DNA from: Paracoccaceae bacterium
GTDB taxonomy: Bacteria > Pseudomonadota > Alphaproteobacteria > Rhodobacterales > Rhodobacteraceae
Direction: 5' to 3'
DNA length: 13,195 nucleotides
NCBI GenBank assembly: GCA_024742655.1
Contig: JANSYB010000013.1
Coordinates: 1-13,195 of the forward strand
In this document: piece by piece, positions 1 through 7,479 of the stretch
Numbering within the stretch: the stretch's first letter is position 1
Layout: every line of letters begins with the position of its first letter
Made by a program: the position numbers and the translations under genes
Notes under the pieces: model-generated
Told to the model about the DNA's origin: nothing
Database searches by the model: none
Seen by the model: only the letters and a program-made list of their open reading frames with translations

Positions 1-1
1 C

Positions 2-205
2 CTGACCGGCGTCACCGGGGGTGGCCTGCCGGCCGAAATCTGGCACGAAACGATGGTGCGGGTGAACGACGGTCTGCCGGCCAACCCTCTGCCCATGATC
101 CGCCCCAAGCCCAAGCCCAAGGCACAGCCCGTGCCGCAACGCCGGCAGGACCGCGGCAACCCGATCGACAATATTCTGCGGGGGCTGTTGGGCCTCGACC
201 GTTAA
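2..205 (+). CDS. Class A penicillin-binding protein, C-terminal fragment
   Basis: Only the last 67 codons of this gene lie in the window; it is open at the left edge and ends in TAA at 203-205. The fragment begins LTGVTGGGLPAEIW, which resembles the segment near the end of the transpeptidase domain in PBP1A-family bifunctional peptidoglycan synthases. It is followed by a Pro/Lys-rich tail (PKPKPK, then QRRQDR) and a short hydrophobic end (NILRGLLGLDR). The family polymerises glycan strands and cross-links peptides in the periplasm, anchored by an N-terminal membrane helix that would lie outside this window. The catalytic serine motifs are also outside, so the call rests on the C-terminal segment alone. 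It converges on mlaC with 11 nt between the stop codons. A monofunctional transpeptidase cannot be fully excluded. Confidence 0.75.
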   Translation: MTGVTGGGLPAEIWHETMVRVNDGLPANPLPMIRPKPKPKAQPVPQRRQDRGNPIDNILRGLLGLDR

Positions 206-216
206 GGGCGACGGTG

Positions 217-822
217 TCAGCCGGCTTGCTTGAGGTCCGCGATGAGCGCGTCGATATTGCCCTTGCGCCGATCCAGCATCGCACCGATTTCGGTGCGCTC
301 GCTCAGGCGCAGGCTGACCCCTTCGATGATCATGTCGAAGAACAAATCCCTGCCTGACCGGTCCGAGACGAGAAACAGCACCTCGAAGGGCGACTGACCC
401 CGCAGGATGACCTGCGATTTCACCTCGTGCCACGACTTGGTCTTGCGCACGGATTGCACCTCGACGCGACCGCCCGAAAATTCCTGAAAGCGCTTCCCGT
501 ACTTGCGTGCGATATAGCCCTGAAACGCCGCCGTGAACGCCCGCATCTGGGCTGAGGACGCGCGCCGGGAATCCTGCCCGAGGGTCGAGCGTGCGATGAT
601 GTTGACATCCGCGTAGCGCGAAAAGATCCGTTCGAAATCGCGGATCATGGAGCTGAGCGGTTTGCCCGATGCGATCACCTTGTTGATGTCGGCAACGACC
701 CGGTCAACGAGTTGGCGCGCGCCGGCATCGGTCAGCGCAAGCACCGGCATCGGCGCGGTCGCAACCAGACAGGCGGCCAGGCCGCCACCCAGAAACAGTC
801 GGCGATCAGGATCATTCATCAT
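217..822 (-). CDS. mlaC: MlaC-family phospholipid-binding periplasmic protein
   Basis: A 201-residue protein of the MlaC/Ttg2D family, the soluble shuttle that carries phospholipid between the outer-membrane MlaA complex and the inner-membrane MlaFEDB ABC transporter. The N-terminus carries DRRLFLGG followed by a hydrophobic stretch and VLA near residue 29, so it looks like a Tat-type signal peptide with cleavage after about residue 29. The mature part shows family features: an early helix (LVDRVVADINKVI), FSRYADVNIIARSTLG at about residues 67-82, and FQGYIARKYGKRF at about 100-112. The start at 822 is one of two adjacent ATGs, with GGAGG six nt upstream; the second ATG (819) has nine-nt spacing and is as plausible. 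The gene overlaps the 3' end of mlaA by 11 nt, which suggests translational coupling. The mlaFEDB transporter genes are not in the window. Confidence 0.85.
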   Translation of the reverse strand: MMNDPDRRLFLGGGLAACLVATAPMPVLALTDAGARQLVDRVVADINKVIASGKPLSSMIRDFERIFSRYADVNIIARSTLGQDSRRASSAQMRAFTAAFQGYIARKYGKRFQEFSGGRVEVQSVRKTKSWHEVKSQVILRGQSPFEVLFLVSDRSGRDLFFDMIIEGVSLRLSERTEIGAMLDRRKGNIDALIADLKQAG

Positions 823-1609
823 AGGGGTCCTCCAACGTAGCAGCGTAGGGATCGTCATAGGGATCCAGATAATCATCGCTGGCCTCGACGCCCAGTTCAA
901 ACCTGCGATTCTGCAGGTAGAGCGAGCGCGCCTGTGCGTAACTGTCCGCACTGTCGTAAAGGATCGAGTCGATCGTGTCGGAGAAACGACCACGGTTCGA
1001 CAGGCCGGAGGACACCGAAGCCGCTGTTCCGTAATAGTTTTCGGGATCGTCCAGCACATAGGTCAGAGGATTGGTGAAAAGATCAACAACCTTGCCCCAT
1101 GTGTCACGCTCGGTTGAAGGACCCAGAACCGGCAGTTCCACATAGGCGCCTTCCCGCGCACCCCAGACATGCAGGGTTTCGCCGAAATCGGTGTCGGTGG
1201 CCTCGGGCATGTTCAGTTCCGAGGCGGTATCGAAGAACCCGCCCAGCCCGATCGTGCTGTTGACCAGAAAACGGTAGGTATCTTCCGTGGCGCCCTTCAT
1301 GTTGCCCTGAAGGATGTTGTTCACGACCGCGCCCGGGATGGACAGGTTGAAGGCGAAGCGCCCGACGGCATCCTCGATATCATCCGGCAGGAAACTGGAA
1401 TAGCCCTTGCCGGCGGGTCTGACCACGGCACGATCCAGCGAGCGGTTGAAAGCATGCACCTTTCGGTTCTGCACCTCATACGGGTCGAATGGTTGGTTGG
1501 GCGGCAGGTTTTCCGGCGGTTTGGCGCAGCCCGACACACCGATTGCCAGCACGAGCACGGCAAGTGGGCGACAGAGGTCTCGAAGACGGAAAGATGTGAT
1601 TGGTTTCAA
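812..1609 (-). CDS. mlaA: MlaA/VacJ-family outer-membrane lipoprotein, TTG start
   Basis: A 265-residue lipoprotein of the MlaA (VacJ) family, which removes mislocalised phospholipid from the outer leaflet of the outer membrane and passes it to MlaC. A hydrophobic signal (residues 15-27) ends in a lipobox with Cys28 (VSGC), followed by Ala29, compatible with outer-membrane sorting. Family segments seen include DPYEVQNRKVHAFNRSLDRAV, FLVNSTIGLGGFFDTA, DFGETLHVWG and YVELPVLGPSTERD. The protein ends in an acidic tail with three DPY units. The start is TTG at 1607-1609: an in-frame TAG lies six codons upstream, no ATG or GTG occurs between, and AAGG lies eight nt before the TTG. The last codons also carry the ribosome-binding site and both candidate ATGs of mlaC, so the two genes form a coupled unit. 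Confidence 0.9.
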   Translation of the reverse strand: MKPITSFRLRDLCRPLAVLVLAIGVSGCAKPPENLPPNQPFDPYEVQNRKVHAFNRSLDRAVVRPAGKGYSSFLPDDIEDAVGRFAFNLSIPGAVVNNILQGNMKGATEDTYRFLVNSTIGLGGFFDTASELNMPEATDTDFGETLHVWGAREGAYVELPVLGPSTERDTWGKVVDLFTNPLTYVLDDPENYYGTAASVSSGLSNRGRFSDTIDSILYDSADSYAQARSLYLQNRRFELGVEASDDYLDPYDDPYAATLEDPYDE

Positions 1610-1777
1610 CGAATGAGCCTTGGTCTATCGGGTGAGGCGATACATAACGGATCACGTTCGAATGCCCAGAAGTGTCGCTTTCGTCCGGACAATCCTGTGG
1701 CAGATTGGTGACAATACCTGTAATGCAGGACGGGAGAGCTGTTCAAGCGTATGACATAACAGGCGCGTCGCAAAACT
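1610..1777. promoter_or_regulatory. Divergent spacer between mlaA-mlaC and secretion genes
   Basis: This 168-nt gap separates the 5' ends of mlaA (minus) and the type I secretion ABC gene (plus), so it must hold promoters for both directions. I see no convincing paired -35/-10 elements. A small imperfect palindrome (CCTGTAATGCAGG) lies at about 1717-1729. Only a weak AGG at about 1761 precedes the ABC start, while AAGG at about 1618-1621 (read on the minus strand) serves mlaA. The assignment as regulatory is inferred from gene orientation. Confidence 0.45.
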
Positions 1778-3517
1778 ATGCAACTGAGTAACGCAAGACT
1801 CGAGGCCGGTCGGGAAGAACTCCGTGAGGCCAGGCGGGAAAGCCGCGGACTGTATTGGTTCGTGGGCATTTTCAGCTTTTTCGTTAACCTTCTCATGCTG
1901 ACCGGGCCCATCTACATGCTACAGGTCTACGACCGCGTTCTGGGCAGCCGGTCGGTTGAGACACTTATCGCACTGAGCGTCCTTGTTGCGTTCTTGTACG
2001 GCATGATGGGCCTTCTGGATTATGCACGGGGCCGAATCATGGGCCGCGTCGCCGCGCGCTTTCAGGCAAGACTGGACCGCAGGGTGTTCGACGCCGTCAT
2101 CCGAAAGGCCGCTCTGGCCCCGGACGAGCGGACCGAGACGGGCCTGCGCGATCTCGAAGCGGTGCAACGCTTGATGTCTTCTCCGGTTCTGATGTCCATT
2201 TTCGACATGCCCTGGACGCCGTTTTTCCTTGCGGGCATCTGGCTCTTTCACCCCTGGCTGGGCATTCTCGCACTTGTGGGTGGGACGATCCTGATCATCG
2301 TGACGGTCATCAACCAGTGGGTTACGCGGCGCCCCGCGGCCAAGGCCAACATGTCGACCGTGGCCGCGGAAACCGTCTCGAATCAGATCAGGAACGAATC
2401 CGAGATGGTGCAGGCCATGGGCATGCGGGATGCTGCATTCCACAGATGGCAGGTCGCCCGAAACGAATCACTGAAATCCCAAATCGGCGCGGCCGACCTC
2501 GGCGGGACGTTCACGACGACAACCAAGACGTTCCGGCTGTTTCTGCAATCCGCCATGCTGGGCCTTGGGGCCTACCTTGTTCTGCAGAACGAACTGACAC
2601 CGGGCGCCATGATCGCGGGCTCCATCCTGCTTGGCCGGGCCCTCGCTCCGATCGAGTTGGCGGTCGGCCAATGGGCGCTTGTTCAGCGCGCGATGCGCGG
2701 CTGGACCAGTCTCGTGGAACTTCTGGCCATGGTACCGCCGGAACCGCCACGCACCCCCCTGCCCAAGCCGCGCGCCCAGTTGGACGTCAAGCAGGTGACG
2801 GTCGTTCCGCCGGGCGACCAGCAGGCCGCGCTCAAATCCATCAGCTTCAGCGTCAGCCCCGGTCAGGCGGTCGGCGTGATCGGCGCCTCGGGCGCCGGGA
2901 AATCCACGCTGGCGCGTGCCCTGACGGGCGTGTGGCGGCCCGCGGGGGGCAAGATCCGACTGGATGGCGCCGCGCTGGATCAGTTCGAACCGACCGTGCT
3001 TGGACAGCATGTGGGATACCTGCCGCAGCGGGTGCAGTTGTTCGACGGTACCATAACGGAAAACATCGCCCGCCTCGCCGAACAACCCGACCCGCAGGCC
3101 GTCGTTGCCGCCGCCCAAAAGGCAGATGCGCACGAAATGATCCTCAAGCTGCCGGATGGCTATGACACCCGGGTCAGCGCCACGGGTGGGCGTCTGTCGG
3201 GCGGACAGATGCAACGGATCGGCCTTGCGCGCGCGATGTATGGCGATCCCGTGATCCTTGTTCTGGATGAGCCCAATTCCAACCTCGACAATGAGGGCAG
3301 CGAGGCCGTGAACAAGGCCATCCGGGGGGTCAAGGCTGATGGGAAATCGATCCTGATCATGGCTCACCGTCCCGCAGCTATCAAGGAATGCGACCTGCTG
3401 CTGATGCTCGATGGGGGCACTGTGCGGGCCTTTGGCCCCAAGGAGAAGGTGCTGCGCGAGGTGGTCAAGAACTACCAGGACGTCACCGATCCGACGGATC
3501 CCGGAGGGGTGCAATGA
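1778..3517 (+). CDS. Type I secretion ABC permease/ATPase, PrtD-like
   Basis: A 579-residue fused membrane-ATPase half transporter of the PrtD/HlyB type that energises one-step export of proteins across both membranes. The transmembrane domain spans about residues 25-310, starting WFVGIFSFFVNLLMLTGPIYMLQVYDR, a stretch I associate with this family. The nucleotide-binding domain has Walker A GASGAGKST (369-377), Q-loop Gln417, signature LSGGQ (473-477), Walker B ILVLDE (493-498) and switch His530. There is no C39 peptidase or C39-like domain at the N-terminus, as in PrtD/AprD exporters. The ATG at 1778 is the first start after an in-frame TAA at 1757-1759, but it has only a weak ribosome-binding site. 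Its stop overlaps the HlyD start (ATGA), so the two proteins are made as a pair. Substrate and outer-membrane channel are not in the window. Confidence 0.92.
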   Translation: MQLSNARLEAGREELREARRESRGLYWFVGIFSFFVNLLMLTGPIYMLQVYDRVLGSRSVETLIALSVLVAFLYGMMGLLDYARGRIMGRVAARFQARLDRRVFDAVIRKAALAPDERTETGLRDLEAVQRLMSSPVLMSIFDMPWTPFFLAGIWLFHPWLGILALVGGTILIIVTVINQWVTRRPAAKANMSTVAAETVSNQIRNESEMVQAMGMRDAAFHRWQVARNESLKSQIGAADLGGTFTTTTKTFRLFLQSAMLGLGAYLVLQNELTPGAMIAGSILLGRALAPIELAVGQWALVQRAMRGWTSLVELLAMVPPEPPRTPLPKPRAQLDVKQVTVVPPGDQQAALKSISFSVSPGQAVGVIGASGAGKSTLARALTGVWRPAGGKIRLDGAALDQFEPTVLGQHVGYLPQRVQLFDGTITENIARLAEQPDPQAVVAAAQKADAHEMILKLPDGYDTRVSATGGRLSGGQMQRIGLARAMYGDPVILVLDEPNSNLDNEGSEAVNKAIRGVKADGKSILIMAHRPAAIKECDLLLMLDGGTVRAFGPKEKVLREVVKNYQDVTDPTDPGGVQ

Positions 3518-4821
3518 GTACGCAGAAAACATCCAGCTGGTCCGTGCGCGGACCGATGATCGTGGGACTTGTGGGGCTGCTGATCCTTCTGGGTGGCTTT
3601 GGTTCCTGGGCGGCCTTTACCAACATTTCCGGCGCGATCATCGCGAATGGGCGGATCGAGGTGGACCAGAATCGCCAGGTCGTGCAGCATCCGGATGGCG
3701 GGGTCGTCGCGGCCATCGAGGTGGACGAGGGAGATACCGTCGCAGCGGGTGAGGTGCTGGTCCGGCTGGACCCCACGACATTGCGATCCCAGCTGTCGAT
3801 TGCCGAAAGCCAGCTCTTTGAACTGATGGCCCGCCGGGGGCGCCTCGAGGCGGAACGCGACGGACGCGACGAGATCGAGTTCGAAGAATTGCTGAGACAG
3901 GCCGCAGAAAACAGGCCCGATGTGCATGACCTGATGGCCGGACAGTCGCGGTTGCTGGTGGCGCGCTCAGAATCGATCGACAATGAGATTTCCCAGTTGC
4001 AGAAACGCCGTGGGCAGATCGATAACCAGGTCGAAGGTATCGAGGCGCAGCGCGCCGCGCTCAGGGAGCAATTGTCGCTGATCGCAAGGGAACTCGCCGA
4101 TCAGCAATCCCTTCTGGACCGGGGCCTGGCGCAGGCGGCACGGGTTCTTGCCCTGCAACGTGAAGAGTCGCGGTTGTCCGGTCAGATGGGTGAACTGGCC
4201 GCGCAAAAGGCACAGGCCGAAGGGCGGATGACCGAAATCGATATCGAGATCATCAAGCTGGATACGCGGCGCCGCGAAGAGGCGATCACGACCTTGCGCG
4301 ATCTGCAATACCGCGAGCTCGAACTGCTGGAGGAACGGCGCGCCCTGATCGAAAGGATGAGCCGGCTCGATGTGACCTCTCCGGTTTCGGGCGTGGTCTA
4401 CGGCTTGCAGGTGTTCGCGTTGCGCTCGGTCATCCGAGCCGCCGACCCGATCCTGTACATCGTGCCACAGGACCGCCCCCTGATCATCAACGCAGAGGTC
4501 GACCCGATCCATATCGACAAGCTGTATCTTGGACAGGACGTGACGCTGCGCTTCTCGGCTCTCGATCAGCGGACCACACCGGAACTGACGGGTACCGTAA
4601 AGCAGATTTCGGCTGACGCGTTCGAGGATGAAAGCACCCGCCAAAGCTTCTACCGTGCGGAAATAACCCTGAGCGAAGGCGAACAGGCCCGGCTGCCCGA
4701 AGGTGTGACATTGGTGCCCGGGATGCCGGTTGAGGCGTTCATCCGCACCGAGGACCGCACGCCGATCGACTACCTGACCAAGCCGTTGACCGATTATTTC
4801 GCCAAGGCGTTCCGGGAGTAA
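3514..4821 (+). CDS. HlyD-family type I secretion periplasmic adaptor
   Basis: A 435-residue membrane-fusion protein that links the inner-membrane ABC exporter to a TolC-like outer-membrane channel. Visible parts in order: a short cytoplasmic N-terminus, one membrane helix (about 15-35), the first half of a lipoyl domain (IEVDQNRQVVQHPDGGVV, about 48-87), a long charged helical hairpin or coiled coil (about 95-285), the second lipoyl half beginning VTSPVSGVVYGL (287-298), and a beta-barrel C-terminal region ending in YLTKPLTDYF. The length and C-terminus are typical of HlyD/PrtE proteins. The start at 3514 is supported by GGAGGGG at 3503-3509 and the ATGA overlap with the upstream ABC gene. 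An open frame extends further upstream inside the ABC gene, but it is non-homologous in style and rejected. A perfect hairpin follows the stop. Confidence 0.92.
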   Translation: MSTQKTSSWSVRGPMIVGLVGLLILLGGFGSWAAFTNISGAIIANGRIEVDQNRQVVQHPDGGVVAAIEVDEGDTVAAGEVLVRLDPTTLRSQLSIAESQLFELMARRGRLEAERDGRDEIEFEELLRQAAENRPDVHDLMAGQSRLLVARSESIDNEISQLQKRRGQIDNQVEGIEAQRAALREQLSLIARELADQQSLLDRGLAQAARVLALQREESRLSGQMGELAAQKAQAEGRMTEIDIEIIKLDTRRREEAITTLRDLQYRELELLEERRALIERMSRLDVTSPVSGVVYGLQVFALRSVIRAADPILYIVPQDRPLIINAEVDPIHIDKLYLGQDVTLRFSALDQRTTPELTGTVKQISADAFEDESTRQSFYRAEITLSEGEQARLPEGVTLVPGMPVEAFIRTEDRTPIDYLTKPLTDYFAKAFRE

Positions 4822-4838
4822 CCGCGGCCAATCCGTGC

Positions 4839-4861
4839 GCCGCCCTGGGGCCCAGGGCGGC
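4839..4861 (+). terminator. Perfect GC hairpin after the secretion genes
   Basis: GCCGCCCTGG at 4839-4848 pairs perfectly with CCAGGGCGGC at 4852-4861 around a three-base GGC loop, 17 nt after the HlyD stop. This is strong enough to act as a transcription terminator for the secretion operon or as a 3' end stabiliser. There is no T-run after it, so canonical intrinsic termination is not assured. Confidence 0.6.
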
Positions 4862-4897
4862 CGGGACCGGGCGTTTGCACCTTGTGGCGCCGTTGCA

Positions 4898-4930
4898 GCC
4901 TCCGGCGGGGATATTTCCGGCCAGAAGAAG
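4898..4930. repeat. Candidate dispersed intergenic box, GCCTCCGGCGGGG type
   Basis: A GC-rich box (GCCTCCGGCGGGG) is followed by ATATTTCCGG and CCAGAAGAAG, lying in the 186-nt gap before the ridA-like gene. I recall similar boxes downstream of genes in Rhodobacteraceae genomes, so it may be a copy of a dispersed repeat; that is from memory, and only one copy is in this window. Its right half (TCCGGCCAGA, 4916-4925) recurs as a direct repeat at 4977-4986. Confidence 0.35.
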
Positions 4931-5007
4931 GCGGGCGCGCGAACACGCTTTTCTTTGGGGATGCGGGCGGATAGCGTCCGGCCAGACGACGAATCCGGGA
5001 GGACAGG

Positions 5008-5472
5008 ATGATGGGACAATTCGAAAGCAAACTGGCGGAAATGGGTGTGACCCTGCCCGAAGCCGCGGCGCCCGCGGCAAACTACGTGCCCTTCGTGCAG
5101 GTCGACGACACGCTTTACGTGTCGGGCCAGTTGCCCAAAGGCGAGACCGGTCTGATCACGGGTACGCTGGGCGATGATCTCGACACGGCCGCCGGGGCCG
5201 AGGCTGCGAGGCTGTGCGCCATCGCCCTTCTGTCGCAGGTCAAGGCGGCCTGTGGTGGTGATCTTGACCGGCTGGTGCGGGTCGTGAAACTGGGTGGGTT
5301 CGTCAATTCCACCGCCGATTTCACCGAGCAGCCACAGGTGATCAACGGAGCGTCGGATTTCATCGGCGAGGCGCTTGGCGAGGCGGGCAAGCACGCGCGG
5401 TCCGCGGTGTCGTCACCTTCGCTCCCCTTCGGTGTCGCGGTCGAGATCGACGGGATTTTCCAGATCAGATGA
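5008..5472 (+). CDS. RidA-family (YjgF/YER057c/UK114) protein, long form
   Basis: A 154-residue member of the Rid family. Archetypal RidA hydrolyses reactive enamine/imine intermediates formed by PLP enzymes; the long forms have mostly unassigned substrates. Visible features are LYVSGQLPKG (36-45), KLGGFVNSTADF (94-105) and HARSAVSSPSLPFGVAVEID (129-148). Arg131 and Glu146 keep the same spacing as Arg105 and Glu120 of E. coli RidA, so carboxylate binding and the active-site acid appear intact. Two adjacent ATGs (5008 and 5011) follow GGGAGGA at 4997-5003; spacing favours the second, which would remove one residue. The stop overlaps the next gene (ATGA), so it leads a + strand cluster. The deaminase role is a family inference; the true substrate is unknown. 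Confidence 0.88.
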   Translation: MMGQFESKLAEMGVTLPEAAAPAANYVPFVQVDDTLYVSGQLPKGETGLITGTLGDDLDTAAGAEAARLCAIALLSQVKAACGGDLDRLVRVVKLGGFVNSTADFTEQPQVINGASDFIGEALGEAGKHARSAVSSPSLPFGVAVEIDGIFQIR

Positions 5473-6236
5473 ACGGATTGCCCCCGGTCTTTCTGGGCGC
5501 GCCGATCGCGCATCGTGCGCTGCATGACATGGGGGATGGCCGGCCCGAGAATTCGCGGGCGGCCATCGTGGCCGCAATGGAATACGGCTACGGGATCGAG
5601 ATCGATCTGCAACTGTCCGCGGACGGGCAGGCGATGGTTTTTCACGACTATGATCTCAAGCGGCTGACGGGCCAGAAGGGCCCGGTGCGCACCAGGCAGG
5701 CCGCCGCGCTGGCCGCGATCACTCTGACCGGGGGCGATGAGGGCATCCCGACCCTGGCGGAGGTTCTCGCGCTGGTTCGCGGCCGGGTGCCGGTGTTGAT
5801 CGAGTTGAAGGACCAGCATGGCCAGATGGGCAAGACCGATGGCGTGCTCGAAGCGGCCGTCGCACGTGATCTGGCGGGGTACACAGGGCCCGCCGCGGTC
5901 ATGTCCTTCAACCCCGAAATGGTGGCAGGCATGGCCGACCTGGCACCGGACGTGCCGCGCGGACTTGTCACCTGCGCCTACCCGGCGCGCGACTGGCTGC
6001 TGTTGCGCCCGGCCGTGCGCGCGCGGCTGCGCGGCATACCCGATTATGACCGGACCGGGGCCTGCTTCATCAGTCACCAGGCCAGTGACCTCGGCAGTGC
6101 CCGCGTGGCTGAACTCAAGCGGGCGGGCGCGACGGTCCTGTGCTGGACGATCCGCTCCGCCGAGGCCGAGGCAAAGGCGCGAAAGATCGCCGATAACGTG
6201 ACCTTCGAAGGCTACCTTGCAGACATTCCGTCTTGA
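5469..6236 (+). CDS. Glycerophosphodiester phosphodiesterase family protein
   Basis: A 255-residue GDPD-family TIM-barrel enzyme, expected to hydrolyse glycerophosphodiesters to glycerol-3-phosphate and an alcohol with a divalent metal. Catalytic elements are in place: His15-Arg16, Glu27-Asn28 (PENS), Glu44 and Asp46 (EIDLQ), His59-Asp60 (FHDYDL) and Glu112-Leu-Lys114 (IELK). Later segments AAVMSFNP and LCWTIR also fit the family. No signal peptide is visible, so it is probably cytoplasmic and acts on imported or recycled lipid head-group diesters. The ATG overlaps the ridA-like stop by 4 nt. A 52-nt gap separates it from the FemAB-like gene, with no strong terminator seen in between, so read-through is likely. 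It is close in length to the short cytoplasmic bacterial enzymes (UgpQ type). Confidence 0.9.
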   Translation: MNGLPPVFLGAPIAHRALHDMGDGRPENSRAAIVAAMEYGYGIEIDLQLSADGQAMVFHDYDLKRLTGQKGPVRTRQAAALAAITLTGGDEGIPTLAEVLALVRGRVPVLIELKDQHGQMGKTDGVLEAAVARDLAGYTGPAAVMSFNPEMVAGMADLAPDVPRGLVTCAYPARDWLLLRPAVRARLRGIPDYDRTGACFISHQASDLGSARVAELKRAGATVLCWTIRSAEAEAKARKIADNVTFEGYLADIPS

Positions 6237-6288
6237 TCCGGAGCGGACCGGACACAGATAGTCCAACAGGCCAGAGAGGGGCGCCCCG

Positions 6289-7479
6289 ATGGATGGCAAT
6301 TCGGTGCTTGTCAGCGTGCATGACACTCTGTCGCAAATCGCGGCGGAGGACTGGGACGCCTGTGCCTGCCCCGAGGTGGCCGCGCAGGGCGGGCGCCCTG
6401 AGGATCCGTTCACGACCTACCGTTTCCTGAAAGCCCTCGAAGACAGCCGGTCGGTGGGCACGGGCACGGGCTGGCAGCCGCAATACCTCGTGGCCGAACT
6501 GGACGGGCAGGTCATCGCCTGCGCGCCCCTTTACGCCAAGGGTCACAGCCAGGGCGAGTATATCTTCGATCACAACTGGGCGCATGCCTATGAGCGCGCC
6601 GGCGGGCGCTATTTCCCGAAGTTGCAGATCGCGGTGCCGTTCACCCCCGTTACCGGGCGACGCTTTCTGGTGCGGCCCGGCTACGAGGCCGCAGGTCAGG
6701 CCGCGCTGGTGCAGGGGGCCATTCAGCTGGCCGATCGCAACCGGTTGTCATCCCTGCATGTCACGTTCTGCACGGCCGATGAAAGAGACGCGGGCGGCGT
6801 TCTGGGCCTGCAGGAGCGTGTGACGCAGCAGTTTCACTGGCTCAACGACGGGTACCGGACCTTTGACGACTTTCTTGCCTCGCTGAGCTCCCGCAAGCGC
6901 AAGAATATCCGCAAGGAACGTGCGCAGGCGCAGGATTACGGGGGACGGATCGTCAGCCTGAGCGGTGACGATATCCGGCCACACCATTGGGACGCCATTT
7001 GGGAATTCTACCAGGATACAGGGGCGCGCAAATGGGGCACGCCCTATCTGACGCGAGCCTTCTTCGAGATCGCGCATGACAGGCTGCGCGACGACATTCT
7101 TCTGGTGTTGGCCGAGCGGGACGGTGTGCCCGTGGCTGGCGCCATGAACGTGATCGGGCGCTCGGCGCTCTTTGGCCGCTACTGGGGCTGCACCGAGCAT
7201 CATCCGGCCATGCATTTTGAACTGTGCTATTACCGGGCCATCGACCATGCCATCGCGCATGGCCTTGACCGGGTCGAGGCCGGCGCGCAGGGTGAGCACA
7301 AGCTGGCCCGCGGCTATCTGCCCGTGCAGACCCATTCATTGCACTGGTTCCGGGAGCCGGCCTTCGGGGAGGCCGTGGCGCGATACCTTGAGGCCGAACG
7401 GCAGGCCGTGACCGAAGACATCGAGATCCTGACGGGCTACGGCCCGTTCCGAAAGGCAAACGTGGAGGAGCAACCGTGA
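6289..7479 (+). CDS. FemAB-like GNAT acetyltransferase (DUF482/COG3146 type)
   Basis: A 396-residue protein of the FemAB-like GNAT group (Pfam DUF482), often labelled a peptidogalycan biosynthesis protein although its biochemical role is unproven. Recognisable stretches are [24 protein letters not shown] (about 39-62), [27 protein letters not shown] (about 80-106), the basic [12 protein letters not shown] (200-211), and [10 protein letters not shown] (336-345) near the end. The two halves look like tandem acyltransferase folds. The start at 6289 follows an AGAGAGGGG stretch at about 6273-6281. Its stop overlaps the GTG start of the dehydratase gene, so the two are translationally coupled. No signal peptide or membrane helix is seen. 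An aminoacyl or acyl transferase activity is a family-level guess only. Confidence 0.85.
   Translation: MDGNSVLVSVHDTLSQIAAEDWDACACPEVAAQGGRPEDPFTTYRFLKALEDSRSVGTGTGWQPQYLVAELDGQVIACAPLYAKGHSQGEYIFDHNWAHAYERAGGRYFPKLQIAVPFTPVTGRRFLVRPGYEAAGQAALVQGAIQLADRNRLSSLHVTFCTADERDAGGVLGLQERVTQQFHWLNDGYRTFDDFLASLSSRKRKNIRKERAQAQDYGGRIVSLSGDDIRPHHWDAIWEFYQDTGARKWGTPYLTRAFFEIAHDRLRDDILLVLAERDGVPVAGAMNVIGRSALFGRYWGCTEHHPAMHFELCYYRAIDHAIAHGLDRVEAGAQGEHKLARGYLPVQTHSLHWFREPAFGEAVARYLEAERQAVTEDIEILTGYGPFRKANVEEQP

Noticed and set aside
823..1059. Upstream extension of the mlaC frame inside mlaA
   Set aside because: It would precede the Tat-like signal peptide with about 80 residues of non-homologous sequence, and GGAGG sits just before the internal ATG pair.
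3388..3513. Upstream extension of the HlyD frame inside the ABC gene
   Set aside because: The translation is Arg/Gly-rich shadow sequence, and a strong ribosome-binding site with ATGA overlap marks 3514.
2468..3532. Long open frame on the minus strand opposite the ABC ATPase domain
   Set aside because: The sense strand carries all ABC motifs in order; the antisense product is His/Arg/Gly-rich noise.
3967..5394. Long open frame on the minus strand (475 codons) across the HlyD and ridA-like genes
   Set aside because: It lies antisense to two well-supported genes and crosses the intergenic hairpin. Its composition is typical of the high-GC complementary frame, with no recognisable domain.
5115..6413. 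Long open frame on the minus strand (432 codons) opposite the ridA-like and GDPD genes
   Set aside because: It is antisense to conserved genes with intact catalytic motifs, shows no domain, and is explained by codon bias of the sense genes.
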